Source: Xylaria sp. FL1777
Taxonomy: Eukaryota; Ascomycota; Sordariomycetes; Xylariales; Xylariaceae
Direction: 5' to 3'
Assembly: GCA_022578965.1 (NCBI GenBank)
Contig: MU400523.1
Span: 1-64,000, forward strand
Length of the DNA: 64,000 nt
The translations under genes and the position numbers were made by a program. Positions within the stretch are counted from its first letter, which is position 1, and every line of letters starts with the position of its first letter. The notes beneath the pieces were generated by a model. It worked only from the letters and a program-made list of their open reading frames with translations, was not told where the DNA came from and searched no databases. Of this stretch, positions 59,813 to 64,000 are shown one piece after another.

Positions 59813-60746
59813 CTACGGTGTATAGAATACTTCCTCAACCTCGCGCCACCAGGCCGGGTCACCGGACTCGCTATTCTTCGCGCCAGGAACCAGACTCTGC
59901 AATTGATGTATGTCAGCACAAGAGTAAGCATAGCATTGTGAACATTGACTATAACAATCCAATGGATCACCTGCCATGGGGTCAAGAGCGAAGAGGAAGA
60001 GAGGAACAAGGAGGAGCGTGGGAGTGAGAGAAGATAGATCGAAACCGAATGCAACCTTACCTCTTGAAATCCATCCGTCATCGCCCACCACTCTCGAACT
60101 TTGGGGTTTTCGCGCATGCGTTCCATGTCGCCCGCATAGTCGAACCCGACGTACTTGAACGACGCGAATAGAATACCAGTTCCGGGATCGTGGAAGATGC
60201 TGTCTGTATCGCTGAGTTTAGCCTATGCGTATACTCTTTCTTATTCATGACATGCAGAGACATGGATGTATCCAACCCAATCCATTCCAACATAAGCAGA
60301 ACTGTGTTGACCAAGTATGTGGACAGTATATAAGCTAGATGAAGAGAAAGAGACAAGATGATGCGCATTATGGCTCGAGTCGCGAACTCCCGGGTAGCCG
60401 TGCCCCCCTTGGCTAATCCCCGAGTTCTCCCGCTTGAAGATCACGGGATAGAAGGTGGGATAAAAACAGAAATAAAGCTCTGCAATAAAAAAAACACAAA
60501 AAGAAAAAACCTACAGTCCCGAATATTGCACACCTTGATCTGCCGCAACACCTCGGGCCAGACGGCGGCGTGCACCTCCTTATACTTTGCGACGAACTCG
60601 GGCTTGAGCTTCACGATCTGCGCGACGCGACGACCGGCGACGGGCTGGCGGAACGACTCCTGTCTCGGCCGTCCCGGGGTTGGTTCGGGCTGTTGCTGCT
60701 GCTCCGGGCTCGTCGATGGTGGGGGTGGGGAACTTGGCTTCCACAT
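59813..60746 (-). CDS. L-rhamnose mutarotase-family protein
   Basis: Three exons: 60515-60746, 60061-60203 and 59813-59896, encoding 152 aa; phases agree. The family (RhaM-like, alpha/beta barrel dimer) interconverts anomers of L-rhamnose; fungal members are poorly studied. Family segments are RRVAQIVKLKPEFVAKYKEV, HAAVWPEVLRQIKVCNIRDY, SIFHDPGTGILFASFKYVGF, DYAGDMERMRENPKVREWWA and a C-terminal GDPAWWREVEEVF. The catalytic-type His of the HAAVWPE segment and the WW pair are present. The N-terminus adds about 35 residues rich in Pro, Ser and Gln (SPPPPSTSPEQQQQPEP), longer than in bacterial proteins. Intron 1 is long (311 nt) with poly-A/T runs. Rhamnose catabolism is a family-based inference; no rhamnose-pathway neighbours are present. 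Confidence 0.87.
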
Positions 60747-62407
60747 CTTTGCTCTCTATTGTCGATCTGAAAATACGTATATGTATAATCTTCGTCCAGT
60801 CAGATAGAACTGACCATCGCGTTTCACGATTCAGGCTTTGCACTAGGAGATTCTTCTTCTTTAGGACCTAGACTCACTTTATTTCGATTTAGTCTTGTTG
60901 CGTCTACGACTCGACTTGTATTCGCAAAACGTCAAAACTTCCGCGATGATGGAGTAGTGTAGGCTAACCGGGGCAGTATTGTATCAGTGACTGATACACC
61001 GAAAGTCTCGCTCGCGTTCTGAAAGAAGCGCCTAAAAAAGGATGAATCGAACAGATAGCGAGGAATCCCCGTCGTCTGCTACCAAATATTCTTTATAGCG
61101 ATGAAAATATCGCAACTCGCCGCGATCCCGAGGTGTAGCATGAGCGGAACGTCCGGGCTTCGATATAATCTCCTCACTCCCTCACACACACGCACACACG
61201 CCGCCCGGTGTCATCCATCTTTATCCGTGATGTGTTGCGTGCGGGGTTGGTGCGTTGCATATGCAGCCTAGACAAGGTACGTCCGTAGTGTAGGTTTCTC
61301 CATCTGTCGGTGTCAGATACACGTCTTACCGAGCGAGGCGCCATGTATAATCTATCTATGCCTCCTCCGGGATCAGGAATGCTAGCCGGGGGTCTTTAGC
61401 AGTCTATTCTAGGTATCAAACGAGCAGAGGCGCTTATACACTACACCACACCAGACAGGCCCGCTTGTTTAAACCCTAGAAAACCGACTATATTGAAGCT
61501 TTTAACTAGCAGGGCTAACGAAACCATTTTTATACTACAAATGTATAAAATGTGTCTAAACCTTGGATTAAGGTACTCCTCGCTGGGTCCCGCATGAGGT
61601 GCCACTTCAAGGCCTCCAGGTTGGCTACCGAGTCTCTAATTCTATCTGTAGTTCGATAAGTTGAAATAAGTATTTGATGCATTGATAGTTATGAAAGAAG
61701 GGCGCCCACTGGATCTTATTTAGCTAGCCTCGACTTTGGGAAGGCAGTACTAACATCGTCAAATGCTAAATGGGTAGATTGCTCTACTGTTCTGTTCCTA
61801 TATCTTTATGTCTGATAACTACGTTTTTGCCATGAAGCAAGCATACTAAATATCGCTGATAGAATCGCACCTTTCATGGTATGGATGAGCAAGCTATGAG
61901 GTGGTAGCCAGAGTACACAAGCTTCTAGAAGGCCTAGCACCATAGGAAGAAACTCTTATTAGTAGACTGTTCTCAAGTTTTATTGATCGTCATACGTGTT
62001 TTCCCCCCAACCGTGTAATGAACAAGTCCCCCTCCCTTTGGAGGCGATCTATCCCGTTTCCAGCTCGTCTTTTTAATTAGTAGAACAGAGATCGCACTAT
62101 TGAACATCCCGTTGGACAGATGTACCGACATTTTGTCCTTGACTCCGCCCACTGTACATTAGAAAAACCCGATCCAGTGGGTATTGCCAGACCGCTGCCT
62201 CGACCTTGTCGCCGTATATACGTATGTTGTACATGAAACACTATCCGCCGAGAGCGACAGAAACATATCGTTACTTACACGCTCCTCCTATATGAACGCC
62301 CGCTATAGAATTGTTATGATTGCCTCGAGCTACATGAGAGCTGTGGATTAGTACAATGCCAACTTGACCTAGTCAGCTTGGGAAATTCCAAGAATATCTA
62401 AAGATTT
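60747..62407. other. 1.7 kb intergenic region, no gene recognised
   Basis: This gap lies between the mutarotase start and the 3' end of the GDT1-like gene. A CA-rich stretch lies at about 61183-61200. There is no coding-like frame. Confidence 0.4.
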
Positions 62408-64000
62408 TCAGGCATAAAGTGCCTCGACCAGATAGATGAAGCCAAATACTAGGAACGCCACCGCGCCACCCACAGTGACTAGTTCTTCAGTTAGTAAACT
62501 ATGGGGAGAACACGATGGATATTCTAGGGAAAAGTTACTTACCGACTTTTAGGCTGACCTTGCCGGCAATAGCCCTACCACCAATGACTGCTACACCGGT
62601 GCAGCATGCGTGGCCCAGCATGGCACCCAAAGTCACCCACCAGTAGTCCTGGCCCGCAGCCATAGCTATGGTAGCAATTTGGCTCCGATCTCCCCACTCA
62701 CCCAGGAAAGTCATCACGAAAGTCTGCACCCAGGCTGGACTTAGGAGAAGGGAGAGAAGGTTTGAGAGACCCACAGTCACCTCATTCACAATTCCTCCCC
62801 GGGGTGAAGGGCTTCGGGCAGGTGACATCGATGGGCTGCGTGGCGGCGGTGGGAACCGAGACTGGGGCCGTGGCTTGCGATCACGAGCAAGACCCATCTC
62901 CAGGGCGTATGGAGATACAGAGGATCGTCTACCTTTCTTTGATGCTTGGTGCTCTTTCTCCTCCAGCTCCATCTCAACCTCTTCCATTTCCGCGGATACA
63001 CCCTCGTTAGGATCCATAGCCAGGCCCTCGCGGAGCAACTTGGCGCCAAAGACAAAAAACAGCCCGGCAGCAAGAAAAGACGTCAGCCGCTTGGGTATCA
63101 GCGCCGGAAGGGTGTGCCCCAACACAGCTGACAACACAGTCATGACCAGTAGCGCACCGAACGCGGCTGTGAAAACCAGCATACGGTCATGTTTCATGGC
63201 CATAAGGGCTGCAACTAGGAATGTCTTGTCGCCAACCTCGGAAAACAGTATCATAGTAAGCGAGAGAATGAAAGAGTGGAAAGGTTGGATGATGCCTTCG
63301 TTCGCTTCGTTTTCATCAACTGCGACTTTGGCGCTCGATTTAGATGGGTTGCTGACATCTAGATGGTCCTTGTTTGCCGAGTCGGGGAGCGGATTCGGAT
63401 GATCGTATACCTTCCCAGGCAAATCAGCCGGTTTCTATCTAGGTTAGTATGTCACACTACCAAAAATGACCCTTGAACACTGCGTACCTCAAGTCCAGCA
63501 ATGTCGTCGGTGGTCTTTTCTGATTTGCTCTTGTCCTTCTCAATCTTGCTTTCCTTTTCGCTCAGCATCTTCTCCTGCTCGCTGTGTGGCATAGGAGGCT
63601 TCTCCTTGGGTGTCTCGGGGACCATTTCGGCCTTTTCGCCCGTCTTTCCTTCTTTGGCTTTCCTTGCCTTGGCCTTCTCGCTCACACCGCCTTCAGTGCC
63701 GGTGGTGCCCTGCTTGGGCGGCTTCCGATGCGGATCATCCATAACACCATCGTTGGATTCCGGTATTTTCTTTCCGTCAATGATTGTGGGATCGGCTGGG
63801 CGATTTTTCAGAGCTGGGAGATCTCTGGTGTCGGTAGCCAAGTCCTCATCGGCGTCGGTATCAACTCCTTTCCTGCGTCCCTTGTCTGAAAGACTGACGA
63901 AGGGGCCTTCATGGGGCATCCCATCCTTGCCATCCACAGGGGCGTTCTTGGTACCGACGTTGACTTGGGGCTTCGAATTGCCAGTGATGGCTGAATCTAA
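62408..64000 (-). CDS. gdt1: GDT1/TMEM165-type (UPF0016) cation transporter, 5' end outside the window
   Basis: Exons 63488-64000 (continuing beyond the window), 62543-63434 and 62408-62478; joins are in phase. UPF0016 proteins are Golgi or secretory-pathway calcium/manganese transporters needed for glycosylation. The two signature repeats are present: SEVGDKTFLVAALMA at about 63200-63245 and GEWGDRSQIATIAMA at about 62660-62705, each followed by membrane helices. The last exon supplies the final helix (VAFLVFGFIYLVEALYA). Between the two halves lies a Glu-rich then Pro/Ser/Arg-rich loop of about 90 residues. The readable N-terminal part, over 170 residues, is hydrophilic and rich in Lys, Glu and Asp. 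It is far longer than in the compact family core, and its true start is not in view. Confidence 0.88.

Noticed and set aside
62668..63402. 244-codon plus-strand open frame opposite the GDT1-like gene
   Set aside because: Antisense to clear membrane segments and signature motifs on the minus strand; no family similarity.

Overview
This window is nuclear DNA of a filamentous ascomycete (Pezizomycotina, probably Sordariomycetes). The genes carry many short introns of about 50-70 nt with GT(A/G)AGT-type donors and CTAAC/CTGAC-like branch sites. Families typical of moulds are present: a HET-domain protein, an AflR-type Zn2Cys6 regulator, a fungal SRPK-like kinase, an AzgA purine permease, SLS1 and EOS1. 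Exon boundaries below were read by hand from splice signals, frame continuity and recalled family motifs. No alignment or transcript was available.

Left conserved block (0.4-16.5 kb): a small mitochondrial-type membrane protein, phosphoserine phosphatase (minus), PAPS reductase (plus), a conserved acidic/AT-hook-like protein (minus), the Fe-S assembly factor ISD11 (minus), a zinc-finger coiled-coil protein (minus), splicing factor SF3B5 (plus) and the Smc5/6 subunit NSE3 (minus).

Accessory stretch (about 16.5-32.3 kb): an unrecognised coding-like stretch, a HET-domain protein, a protein with a metzincin zinc site (HExxHxxGxxH), an intact cytochrome P450, a decayed short-chain dehydrogenase, an AflR-like Zn2Cys6 regulator and an SRPK-like kinase. 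The P450, the dehydrogenase relic and the regulator lie within 5 kb and look like the remains of a small secondary-metabolism locus.

Right conserved block (32.3-64 kb): SLS1 (mitochondrial gene expression), tef1 (EF-1alpha), a 4.2 kb gene-poor and partly AT-rich gap, EOS1, a mitochondrial-type thioredoxin, an MFS transporter with a very long central loop, ELP6, ribosomal protein L37, ATG3, the AzgA purine permease, a gap holding a protein-kinase-like relic, an L-rhamnose mutarotase-family protein, and a GDT1/TMEM165-type transporter whose 5' end runs off the window.

Neighbouring genes mostly do unrelated housekeeping jobs, and no operon-like logic is expected. Intergenic DNA repeatedly carries a short palindromic ACCTAGGT / TAGGTA motif family. 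No tRNA, rRNA, CRISPR array or intact transposon was recognised.
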